A DNA stretch of 64,000 nucleotides from Moesziomyces globuligerus (Eukaryota > Basidiomycota > Ustilaginomycetes > Ustilaginales > Ustilaginaceae), in the NCBI GenBank assembly GCA_030849465.1, contig JARVLF010000015.1, positions 620,001-684,000 of the forward strand. Reading direction: 5' to 3'. The position numbers and the translations under genes are program-made. Shown in pieces: positions 49,728 to 59,770 of the stretch (its first letter is position 1; each line of letters begins with the position of its first letter). The notes below the pieces were generated by a model. That model had not been told where the DNA came from. It searched no databases and saw only the letters and a program-made list of their open reading frames with translations.

Positions 49728-50976
49728 ATGGCTTCCTCGTAAGTAGACACCTCGCACCACGCAGCTGCAACAGCATCACCACCGTCTCCTTTCCAACAGC
49801 TCGTACCTAACCCGCATCCCCACTTGTTTCGATCCTCGCGTCACGATGAACAGCGATCTTGCCGCCACTTACGCCGCCCTCATCCTCGCCGACGAGGGCC
49901 TCGAGATCACCGTACGTATCATCATCCCAACCTGGCAGCCGCATGTCCGCGCACAGACATGCCAGCAGATGGCTGGGACCAGGCACCCCACAGCACGGCA
50001 GCGGCATTCGGCAGAAGCAGAAGCAGCAGCAGCAACACAAGCGATGCGGATCAGCAGAAGCAGGAAGCAGACGGGATAGCAGTGCATATCGCAGCCGGCA
50101 CGCTTCGCCAAACACCGCGACACATCCAGCTTGGAATGATGGATTGCCTAGTTGGGATCGCACTTCGACAGACACTTGCACGCGACGTTGGTGCGCATGG
50201 CGAAAAGGACGCGGGACAGACGTTGAGAGCAGATGGCTGCCTCTAGGTTGGTGCGCAACGCATTCCGTTTGACACCACGCCATCCAGCAACCCTACGCAC
50301 GCATCGTATGGTCCAGCTCCAACCGGCCATCCTGGTCAGCGCAACACCATCGCACACTGCTGCACCGACGGCGACGGCTGCGTCCACCATGCGATCCGCG
50401 ACGTCCCGTCCTCCAACTCGCGTCGCAATCGCAGCAATCACCCGCGGGCTCAGCGTCGACAAGTCTCGGCGGGAGCGTTTGTGCAGGCCGTCGCGCTTTC
50501 CGGCACGACGACTGCACATCCAGCAACCGCCAGTGTGACCTGACCACCGCCGTATTCCGCCGATTCCCACTCGACTTGCTACTGCTGCTGCTGCTTCTGG
50601 GTCCGACCTTGTGCCTTGCTGTGCGCGACTTGGCGCATCATCTGCCGTGCCAACGCGCTCTTGCCTAGCAACACGCCTGCTGACCTTTGCTCATCGTATT
50701 TCGCTCCTACAGTCCGAGAAGATTGTCCAGCTGACGACGGCTGCCGGTGCGCCCGTTGAGCCCATCTGGGCTACGCTGATGGCCAAGGCGCTCGAGGGCA
50801 AGGATGTCAAGGAGCTGCTGACCAACGTCGGTGCTGGCGGTGCCAGCGCTGCCGTCGCCGCCCCTGCTGGTGGTGCCGCCGCTGCCGGTGGTGCTGCCGA
50901 GGAGGCCAAGGAGGACAAGAAGGAGGAGGAGAAGGAGGAGTCCGACGACGACATGGGCTTCGGTCTCTTTGACTAA
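49728..50976 (+). CDS. RPP1: 60S acidic ribosomal protein P1
   Basis: Ribosomal stalk protein P1, which helps recruit elongation factors; 110 residues. Exons: 49728-49738 (11 nt), 49854-49911 and 50713-50976. Intron 1 is 115 nt (GTAAGT...ACAG, with a CTAAC branch-like site at 49807-49811). Intron 2 is 801 nt (GTACGT...ACAG), by far the longest intron in the window. Splicing gives [20 protein letters not shown] then [20 protein letters not shown], the P1 pattern, followed by the Ala/Gly hinge and the conserved acidic end [12 protein letters not shown]. An alternative start at 49846 (MNSDLAATY) reads in the same frame if intron 1 is not used. An earlier acceptor at 49799 is also in frame but would add a non-family segment. 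Confidence 0.93.
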
Positions 50977-52663
50977 ACCCCTTTTCTCCACCCCGGTCCT
51001 TTTTCGATTCGGCTGATAAGGCCAGTGTATCATCAGACACCTAAAAACGTCCTCGCCAGGTTGAGACGGTGATGCGATTCCCCCTGACGCTGGGATCAGT
51101 GTTCCGTTTCAAGTTGGTCTTTTACCTCCTCACCTCCCACCAAAAAATTTCTACCCACTTTCGATCTCGATGGTTCTTGTGATGTGTGGCAGTGCGACTC
51201 TCGTCGACGGCATGAGGTTGGCGAGGCTGAGCGAGTGAGTGGGCTCGCAGCCGCTCCGGTCTCGAATAGGGCGGACGTGGTAGGCCGCCTTGGCCACGGC
51301 TTGGTGGAAAGCCAACCTCGTACATTCGAGACTTGGAGCGTCTCGAGCGCTCCATGCTGGGCATCGCTTCCGGTATGCAATCGTGAGTGCGGTGCGGATT
51401 CCCGATCCGGTTGTCTTTGCCAAACCTAGCCCGGCACGATGAGCTCTGCACTCGTGACTTGGGCTTCGCTCTTGGTTCTTGCACGGCTGCATGACCACTG
51501 GTTCAAAAAAAGGCAAGGGAGAAGAAAAGGCCATGCCGTCTCGCCCTTGCTGCCTCGCTGTGATGCTCTTGGTGATTTCTTCCGAGTGGTCACATTGCCG
51601 AGTCTATTGGCCCAGGCCCGGTTTGATGCCAACCTCCCATCCCACGTGCGCCCTTTGACGGTCGCTTTGGGTCGCCCCTTTCGATCGTCGGGTTGATGCT
51701 GCGTTTGCCGTCAATACGGTGGCGCCTGCCGGACCGCGTTGGGAGCTTTTGATCGCCGCTTCGATGCGTTTGCGTACGCCTTTGGATCCCGTAGGTGGCC
51801 TGTCGGTGGGCTTTGGTGCTCGTTGGTGATTCGCATCCAGCAAGGTGGCTAGAAAGACTCGGCCGCCTCGCGACGACGACATGACCCGCACACTTCTTTC
51901 CCGCTTCACTGTCGGTGTGAGTGGCGAGGCACGATCCTCTAGTCCCGCCCGCAGAGATCACTTCAACTCCTCGCCGAGGCATGAAGCTTGGCCGCAAGCC
52001 GAGAGGTGAAGGTGTGAGGTGCGTGGCGACCGCGTCTCCGACGTCGTACCTGCCAGCCGCCCACTGGGCGCCTGCAATTGGCATTGGACGATCCAGCGTG
52101 CCTCTGGTGCGATCGTGCAGAGTGCCTAGCCAGCGATGCTCTCTAACGTCTTCTTTGCACGATTCCCCTCCAGATGGCTCCTACATGCACGCCCTGCAGC
52201 ACGGTTCTGCCATGGCTGGCGCTGGGCATCCGCAAAGACATGCAAATAAATTGCGCCCCCAACCTCGTCTCGCTCGCTCGCACACTTTTGGGACCGTGGG
52301 ACCGCCACGGTCAAAGGTTCAGAGCATTGCGATTCGCCGGATGCCCATCTCGTGGCCCCTTGGCCACACCAGAAGCGACTCGAGCTTCTTGACGGCGCTG
52401 CAGGGGCGAGACAAGACGACCCTTTTGCACCGGCGCTTTTGCTCATCGCTTCGGGTCTTGACGACGCATCCTGATGGATGCGCCTCACAACCAAGACGAC
52501 ACTGCTCCACTAACTGCCAGCCGTCTTTCTGTGTGACCCGAAAGAAGATGACATTGCCCGCTACAGCTGCGCGCTGTATTCCGTTTGGTAAACTTCGACG
52601 ACGTCGAGCCTCGAAAAGGTGTGTCGGACCATCATCCAACAGGGCTCGCGTGGGAGGGGGGGA
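50977..52663. other. Convergent spacer, P1/F-box gene
   Basis: A 1.69-kb stretch between two 3' ends. Open frames are short, overlap in opposite directions and show no family motif. No repeats or RNA genes were recognised. It is long for a convergent spacer here, so a non-coding transcript remains possible. Confidence 0.5.
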
Positions 52664-54508
52664 TTAGGTGGATCTGCGTTGGAAGAGGAAGCAACCCTCG
52701 TAGCCGTACATCGAGTCTGGGGTAAAGGTATCTCGCCATCGGCCTACGAGTTTGTTGCCCGCGACGGCGTAGCCCCTATACAGCCACTTGCCGCGGCCGT
52801 CGGGGCGGTACTCCTTGGTCATGATGAGCATGCCGTCCCAGCTGCGCACCCTGCCGCGGACCACGAACCGACCCCAGGCCGAATGTCCCTACAACACATG
52901 CACACCCGCCAAATAAAGAAATGAAAGGTCAGTTGGAGAGTGTCCACCAACGTCGCAAAGAGGCGAGGAAGGAGTGCTTACAGTTCCGGAGAGGAGGATT
53001 TCGTATCGGCCGCGGTTGTCTTCGTCGTCGTACTGGGGATACTGGTGCCAATCGTCCGGGAGCGCCTTTGCCTTGCCTTTTACCGCAGCAGCGACGTCGT
53101 GCGGTGGATCGTCGGACGAGTAGCCAGCGGCGAGAACGCTGCCTCGACCGCCCTCGGCCTCTCCGGGGGCGAGGTGGACGATGCGTTCGCGGATCTTCCA
53201 GATCTGGGGCTGCTCGCCAAACGGACCGTCATACAGACTGCGCATGCGGCCGGCGAGCATCTCGCGGTACGAGTCAAAGTCAAAGAAGCTGAAGCGACCC
53301 TCCCAGATGCCCTCGAACATGCCCTGGAAGAAGAGCGGCGGCAAGCCGGGTGACCGCCGCGGATCCAGACACGCCATCAAGCGGCGCATGTCCTTGTCGT
53401 GATCCGCCGACGTCAGCGAGAGCGGTGGACGCGTCGAGATCGGCGCACGCACCGGCGTCGAGCTCGTCTCGTCCGGGTCCGAGAGCGCAGCCATGCCCAG
53501 CACCGCCGGATCCTTTTCGACCTTCATGAAGAAGCTGAAGCACGCGCCCTGCGCCAAGATGGGTGGCGCGATGCGCAGCGGCCCGCCAACATGCTGCACT
53601 AGGCAGCTGCGATCGCGCGGCGTCAGATCCGCCAGGAACGGATTCGTGGCCAGACCGGGTGTCGACGCCTCGCCGCTAGATCCTGCCTCGTCCGTCTCGT
53701 TGGCGGTTGGAGTGGCGCCCGTAGGCAGGTTTCGCAGCGTCCAAGGTGCGAGGTAGGCATCGAACTTGTGCGCCGCAAAGACGTACGGCCGTAGCACAAA
53801 GAGCCTCTCTGTAGCCTCGCTCTTGGGTTCGAGGGCGAGCTGTTCCGGGTCGGTGAGCAGGTAGATGAGATGCAGAGCCAGCGCCTTGTGCACCCTATCT
53901 GACGGATAGCCCGCCCGTAGAGCGCCATCGAGCATCTCGGTCGCATGGTGCAGCGCGAGGAAGCTATGGAGCTGCGCCCAGCAGAGCTGCTCGTAATTGC
54001 GTCCGTCGTTCTCGAGCATCATGAGATACGCGAGCCAGAGCATCTCGGTCACGCTCTCCTCGTCCTCCATCATCGACCCGCCTGCAGCATCCTCTCCTCC
54101 GAGCGAGGCCCAGGTGACGCAGCGACGCATGCGCTTCAGCAGCGTACATCGGCGTCGGAGTTCGTACGCGAGGCTGGCGGAAGAGAGGGCAGCGGCGCCG
54201 AAGCGACGCCCGATGGCGGCGACGTCGAACTTGGCGCGAAAGACGCGCGCGTAGAGGCGCGGATTGGCGGATAGGTTGAGCAGCGCGTAGAGATGCCTGC
54301 AGACGAGCTGCAGCGCATGCAGGTCGGCGGGCGGTGTGACGACCTGCGCCGGGCGCGTCGAGGCATCGTACAGAAAGCTGCACGGAGTCGCGGTCGAGGT
54401 CGAGGCGAACTGCGTACCAGACAGCGCCGCATAGCCCGCGATGCTGTCCAGAATCTCCGGCGGTAGCGACAGCAGCCCCACCCTCGCCCGTTGTGTCTCC
54501 GTCTCCAT
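52664..54508 (-). CDS. F-box-like protein
   Basis: A 583-residue protein with two exons, 52982-54508 and 52664-52888; the intron is 52889-52981 (GTAAGC...TAG). Near residues 10-75, VGLLSLPPEILDSIAGYAAL followed by LHALQLVCRHLYALLN fits an F-box, which binds Skp1 in SCF ubiquitin ligases. The rest has no WD40 or LRR repeats. The C-terminal part is Trp/Tyr/Gly-rich, running from GRYEILLSGT across the splice into GHSAWGRFVVRGRVRSWDGM and ending YEGCFLFQRRST; it may be the substrate-binding domain. The second exon has no ATG of its own use and clearly completes the first. It is followed upstream by CAP and NDC80 on the same strand. The target protein is unknown. Confidence 0.85.
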
Positions 54509-54967
54509 GTCGAAGCCGAGCGTGTCGAGTGGATTGGCTTCGGTCCGTGATTACGTGTCGGCGGCGAGGCGAGCGGTGGTCCAAGCACGTGTAGAGCAAG
54601 AGTCGGCCTGGGTGATGGGGAATGTCCAGTCGAAGATCATGCCGCTGCTAGAAGTAGGTGGGTTGGTGGGTATAGGCAGGGGTCGAGACGGGATCGAGAC
54701 GGTGGTGGTGGGACTTTAAGCGCCAGAGACTCGACGTGGAGGTGGCGTTTTACGGGCCCGCGCGCACAAAGCCACTCTTCGGCAAAACTCAAATCAACTT
54801 AACCGGTCCCAGCAAACCCCACCTCGCACTTGCCCTCGCACTTGCCCTCGCACACTCTGACCACAAGACATCATGCATACGACCAAGATTTGCCTCAACA
54901 AATTGGAAAGACGATTCGCTGGTGGCAAGGCGAACAAGGCTACTTGCACCTCGGTCGGCGACGGCAT
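54509..54967. other. Spacer between F-box and CAP genes
   Basis: A 459-base stretch carrying the F-box gene promoter and the CAP 3' end. A short CACTTGCCCTCG repeat (two copies) lies near 54826-54850. No other gene is seen. Confidence 0.6.
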
Positions 54968-56630
54968 TCAGCCCATGTGAGCGACGACTTCGGTCTTGAT
55001 GCGGCTCCTGCCCTTGGGGGCGAGCGAGTCGACGGTGTGCTTGAGCTGTTCGGGGAGCGCGAACTCCTGGAACTCACCCTCCTCGCCGCCCTCGACGGGC
55101 AGGCTGACGTTGATGGCGCTGCACTTGGACGCCACGATCTCGCTATCGAGCGACGTGGCGGCGAGGTAGATCTGGCCGCTATCGCACGAATCCAGCAGGA
55201 TCGTCGGCGCCCGACCCGTGATCTGGACGGCAAACGAGGGCGAGCCGGTCACCTCGAGCGACGAGACGAGCGTGTCGACGAGCACCGACGTCTTTGTGCA
55301 GTTGGTCATCTGCACGGCGTTGACCTTGCCGCGGATCTGCACGATGCTGTTGCGGCAGTTGAAGATGTTGACCGTCTGGTTGAGCTCGGTCTGGTCGATG
55401 ACGATGGCGCGGTTGTCGTCGTGGAATTCGACCGTCCACTTGTTGCCCTCGAGCTGCGTCTTGGCCGGCTTCCGAGCCTTGAGCTGCGCCGGCTTGGCTG
55501 CCAGCTTGGGTGGCGCCGCCTTGCTCGTCGCCGGCGCCGCCGCCGCGCTGCCGCGCAGCTCGGGGTTCTTGTGCGTCATCTGGCTCGCATCCACCTTCTT
55601 GAGACCCTTGGTGATGTCGGCGCCCTGGTTCAGCTGGCCGAATACCGCGTCCATACCACCCGCGGCTGCGGCACCGCCCGCTGCGCCCGTCGAAGCATCC
55701 ATCGCCGGGGGCGGGGGGGGCGGAGGCGGAGGCGGCGCGCCACCTGCTGGAGCGGCTGCTGGAGCGCCCGAGCGGGGCGCGGCCGCCTTGAAGGAGGCGG
55801 CGTCACCACCGTTGGGGTTCCAGACCAAGCCGGTGGTGTGCGTCTTGAGCACGTACATCTTGAGCGCCTCGAGGAGCTTGACAAAGGCGCGACTCCACTC
55901 GACGTGCGTCTTGTCCGTATCTTTGAAATCCTTGATGACGCGGTTGGCGTAGAACTGCGCGCTGTCCTTCATCTCGCCGACGTAGGGCGCGGGCTTGGGC
56001 TCGACGGCGACCCATCCGACGGCAGGGATGCCTTCGCTGACGGTGCTGAGGTGGTTAAAGTGGTGCTTGTCGCCGCGATTTCTGTCGCGCATCTCGATGA
56101 CCTGCGTGAGCGCAGCCTGCAGCGGCTTGAGCAGGTCGGCGAACACGGGCGATGCAGCGCCTCCGGACGGCTTCTTGCTCGAAGCGGCGAGCAGGATGAG
56201 GTCTCGCTGCACCTCGAACGTCTTGAGCACGCATGCGGCCTGCTCGTTGACCACGCCACCGATCTTGGCGCTGAGCTGCTTGTACTCCTGCAGCGACTCT
56301 TCGAGCGCCTCGTCGAACGCCTTGACAGCGGGCGGGTCTTCCCTGGCCTGCTCGGCTGCGGGAGGCGGTGGAGGTGGAGGCGGGGCCACTGCAGCGGCGC
56401 CCGCACCGGCGGCTGCCGGAGTGAGCTCCTTGGAACCTGCAGCGCCGGAGGACTGATGAAGTGCAATATCCTCGAGCCGCGAGGTCGCCGCTTCCAGACT
56501 GCATTGGAAAGAGAGAGAGAGAGAAGTCAGTCAGAGACGAGACGCGAAAGCAGCCGAGGGGGCCGCGCGGAGGTTGCGCGACTTACCGCTTGATGAGCGT
56601 GCTCAGATTGCCGATGCCTGGCGCGGACAT
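54968..56630 (-). CDS. Adenylyl cyclase-associated protein (CAP/Srv2)
   Basis: CAP/Srv2 homologue of 524 residues that links Ras-cAMP signalling to actin turnover. Exon 1 is 56587-56630, the intron 56499-56586 (GTAAGT...CAG) and exon 2 54968-56498. The spliced start MSAPGIGNLSTLIKRLEAAT followed by SRLEDIALHQ is the RLE-type cyclase-binding helix. The helical N-terminal CAP domain follows to about residue 245 (FAKLLEALKMY-like region, GLVWNPNGG). Next come a poly-Pro stretch (profilin/SH3 binding), a WH2-like segment with ITKGLKKV and MTHKNPELR, and the beta-helical CARP domain (NKWTVEFHDDNRAIVIDQ, TVNIFNCRNSIVQIRGKVNA). The intron's acceptor tract is a TC microsatellite (56509-56523). In smuts, cAMP signalling controls budding versus filaments, so this gene may matter for dimorphism. 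Confidence 0.95.
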
Positions 56631-57056
56631 AGTTGCAGATGCGATCGTCCTGGACGGCTGAGAGAGTAGGCTGGAAGGTTGGGATGGTGGAGCAAGGTAG
56701 GGGTGTGAATCGCATCGCGACAGGGGTCAGAAGCTGTCGTGGCTCCGCACAGGCCATCCGATCCAGCTCGCGAATAAATAAATCAAATCAATTTCGCCGA
56801 TTTCCTGCGTCCAACGTTGTTTTGTTTGCTTCTCCTCGCCGTTCACAGCCGCACCGTCGCCCAAGCCAATTCACATTTGATCTGGTATATTCGAAAACTG
56901 AGCATCGACATGGGCACAAGTACAGCAGTGGAGAAAGGAGAGTACACGGTCGTCGGCAGGCGTGGCATGGTCGGGGGGGGGAAAGGAGAGCGGGGCAAAG
57001 GTCTAGACAGGAAATGCGGTGACAAAGTACAAGGTTGCAGGGCTCGGGGATGGATC
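56631..57056. other. Spacer between CAP and NDC80 genes
   Basis: A 426-base stretch with the CAP promoter and the NDC80 3' end. AATAAATAAATCAAATCAAT lies at 56773-56792, an AT-rich element about 150 bases upstream of the CAP ATG. Confidence 0.6.
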
Positions 57057-59256
57057 TTAGTCGTCGCGGCTCTTGAGCGCCACGGCGGCCTGGATCTCGC
57101 GCAGCTGTCCCGTGACGTCGCCCTTCATCTTGCTCAGGAGGACGACAAAGTTGAGCATGTCCTCGTCCATGCGCGATCTTTGCTGGCTCCACTCTTCCTC
57201 CTTGTGCTCCGCACTGTCGTGAGTTCATTGAAAGATTCAAAAAGGTCAGCCTTTCGGTGCGGACGACAGAATGGGGAGCGGGAGAAGCGTTGCACTTACG
57301 TTAGTTGCAGGCTGGTGAGTCTGGATTCCGCTTGCTGCAGGTGGACGCTGCCCGAGGCTTCGGTCTCGTAGGTCGACTTTTCCAGCTTGCCCTCGTCGGC
57401 CTTGTATCGCTCCTGGACCGTCTTGCAGCTCTTTTCGTACTCGGCCGCCTGCCTCGAGAGCGCCTCGCATCGCTCGCGGTCCGAGGCGAGCTGCGTCTCC
57501 TGCGCCGCCACCGCCTCCTGCAGCCTCTCGTACTCCTCCTGCATCGTGAGCCGCTTCTTGGACGCCTGACGGTACTTGTCCGCCTCCTGCGATCGAAGCG
57601 TCTCGATCTGCCTGCGGAAGGCGCCCTTGATGTCGACGCCAGCCTGCAGCATGCTCGACGGATTCGAGGGCGTCAGCTCGAGCTCTTCCACCACATCCCC
57701 AGAGCCCAGCGTAAAGGGCAGCAGCGTGATGGAGCGTGCGAGCGGGTTGAACTTGGAGATGCGGTCCTCGGTATCCGCCTGCTTCTTGGCAATGGCGATC
57801 TCGAGCGACCAGCCGTCGCCGGCGGCCTTCTTGTTCTGCTCGCCGAGCACTTCGAGTCGCTTGCTGAGGCGGTTGCGTTCGGCGAGCATGCGTTCGTACT
57901 CTTCGGCCGACATCTCCTGCGCGTTGACCTGCTCCTGCAGCTCCGACCTGCGTCGGTTTTTGTCGTCGATCTCCTTTTCGGTGACGGCGATCTCCTTGAT
58001 GAGGCGCTCGATGGCCTTTTTGGTCTTGTCGAGCTTAGGCACGAGCACCTCGTCGTAGTACTTGTGGAACTTGGAGATGTCCTTGGTGAGCATGTCGTTT
58101 TCGCTACGCTCGATCTTGAGCGGCGAGTCGTTGGTGAGGTAGTCGGCGAGCTCGGCCTCGAGGCGCGCGTGCTCCTGCTGGAGTTCGCGGAGCTCGCGCT
58201 CGATTGCGGCGTTCTTGTCCTCGAAGCGGACGCCGAGCTTGGCGTGCTCCTCTGGATAGGTGTCCTCGTTTTGCCAGAAGCGATCGTAGCAGTCCCAGAG
58301 GTAGGGGAAGAAGAGCGACTGGAGATCCTCGATCTCGTCCGGACGGGAGCGCGGGCCGGTGCCGATGTTCTCGGCCTGGTTGCCGAGGTTGACCATCCAC
58401 TCGAGCATGGCGAGGCAGTAGGGCCAGTGGCTCTGGCTGCCGGCGGCGGTGAGCTTGGTCTTGCTGAGTTCGTCGGCGGCCGGGTATTTGATCTCCTTCA
58501 TGAGGGTGAGCACCTCGTCTTCGAACTTTTTGCCGTCGGCACCCATGACAAAGTTGGTATCGATGCAGCTGGCGTAGATGTGCTTGAACATGCCGACAAA
58601 GGCGGATTGTGTGGGCTCGTGCACGCCCTTGTTGACGTCCCAGCCGACCATGGTGAAGCCGGTGCGCTCGAGATGCTCCTTGACCGTGAGGCCCATGCGG
58701 GTCTTGTAGTGCTTGTCCTTGATGGGCCTGGTCTCGCGCACACCCGAGCCACCCGTGTTTCCGATGTTACCGGGTGCGATGGAGAGCCTGCCAACCATGG
58801 ATCTCCGAGAGCTGTTGGGAACGAAAGGTGTGGAAGCGGATGTGAGCATACGGGCCGAGATGCGAGCGCGTGATGGGGAAGAAATAGTGATGAGGCTTAC
58901 TTTGGGGTTGCTGTGACGGCGACGCTCTGGCGTCCAGTGGATGCGACGCTCTGTCGGCTTGCGTACATGCCCGAGTCGGCTCGACGTGCGCTCTGGGAGG
59001 CGGAATGGACCGGACCCGAGCTGGTATGCTGGGCTGTTGCGGGTGCGTCTCTGGCGGCGGCGGTTGCGCTTACGCTGCGCATGGGAGCGGATTGCTGCGG
59101 GATCATGGAGGCGCGGGGCTGGAAGTTGGCGCCGGAGAGCGTCTTGACCGACTTTACGGCCGACGAGGGGACGGGGAGGGCGGAGGCGAGGTGGCCATTG
59201 TTCTGGTTAGGATCGATGGCCGCAAGCGTCGAGCGACGAGTGCTAGTGCTCGTCAT
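57057..59256 (-). CDS. NDC80: Kinetochore protein Ndc80
   Basis: Subunit of the Ndc80 complex that binds microtubules at the kinetochore; 674 residues. Exons: 58901-59256, 57300-58811 and 57057-57213, with introns of 89 and 86 nt (GTAAGC and GTAAGT donors, CAG acceptors). The N-terminal 130 residues form the basic Ser/Arg/Ala-rich tail, with SRRSMVGRLS-type sites such as Aurora/Ipl1 uses. The calponin-homology domain follows (HYKTRMGLTVKEHLERTGF, SHWPYCLAMLEWMVNLGNQ, FFPYLWDCYDRFW). A long coiled coil runs to the end, broken by the loop near residues 450-500 (FNPLARSITLLPFTLG). The last exon adds EHKEEEWSQQRSRMDEDMLN and ends KSRDD. Length and order match the family. Confidence 0.96.
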
Positions 59257-59770
59257 GGCGAATGGTGGTGTGCCAAGCGCGAGGCCGGCTTGTAAGTGGC
59301 GGGTGCGTGAAGTGAGAGGTGGTGATGGTGGTGGTGGTGGTGGTGATCGTGCAGTCCAACACGCTTCAAGCCCAGTCCAACACAGTTGATCCACACGTCT
59401 AACTGCGCCTTTTGCTGTCACTCGCCAAATCCAAAACACGCGTCGCGAGTCGAGCTCGTCGATCTAACACTATCACGTGATTCTTATTGCCGCCCGAAAC
59501 GGCGTGTGAGATCTCCACCTCTGTGCGAGGGACTCACAGATTGTGGAGGTGACAAGCGTCGTGCATGAGTCGTGCAGCAGAGTTGGACCAAATTGGGTCA
59601 AATTGGGCAAGCAAAGCACAGAGCACGCGGCGTGTGTGTGTGAGAGTGTAGCACAGCCAAGGCGATTCAAGTCAGAGTCGAGCGCTCACCGCTCACATCT
59701 GCTGATTCGGGTCGGCTCGCCTTCGTCTCTCTCACCACAACCGCCCTCTCCGCCTTTGGTCTCCGACGCC
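59257..59770. promoter_or_regulatory. Divergent promoter, NDC80/GH5 gene
   Basis: A 514-base spacer between divergent starts, carrying both promoters. A GGT triplet run lies at 59323-59342. A direct repeat AATTGGGTCAAATTGGG lies near 59591-59607, upstream of the GH5 gene. Confidence 0.55.

Noticed and set aside
49739..49799. Alternative 61-nt first intron in the P1 gene, acceptor at 49799
   Set aside because: It keeps the frame but adds a segment ([13 protein letters not shown]) not expected in P1. The acceptor at 49853 gives the family start and has a CTAAC branch-like site upstream.
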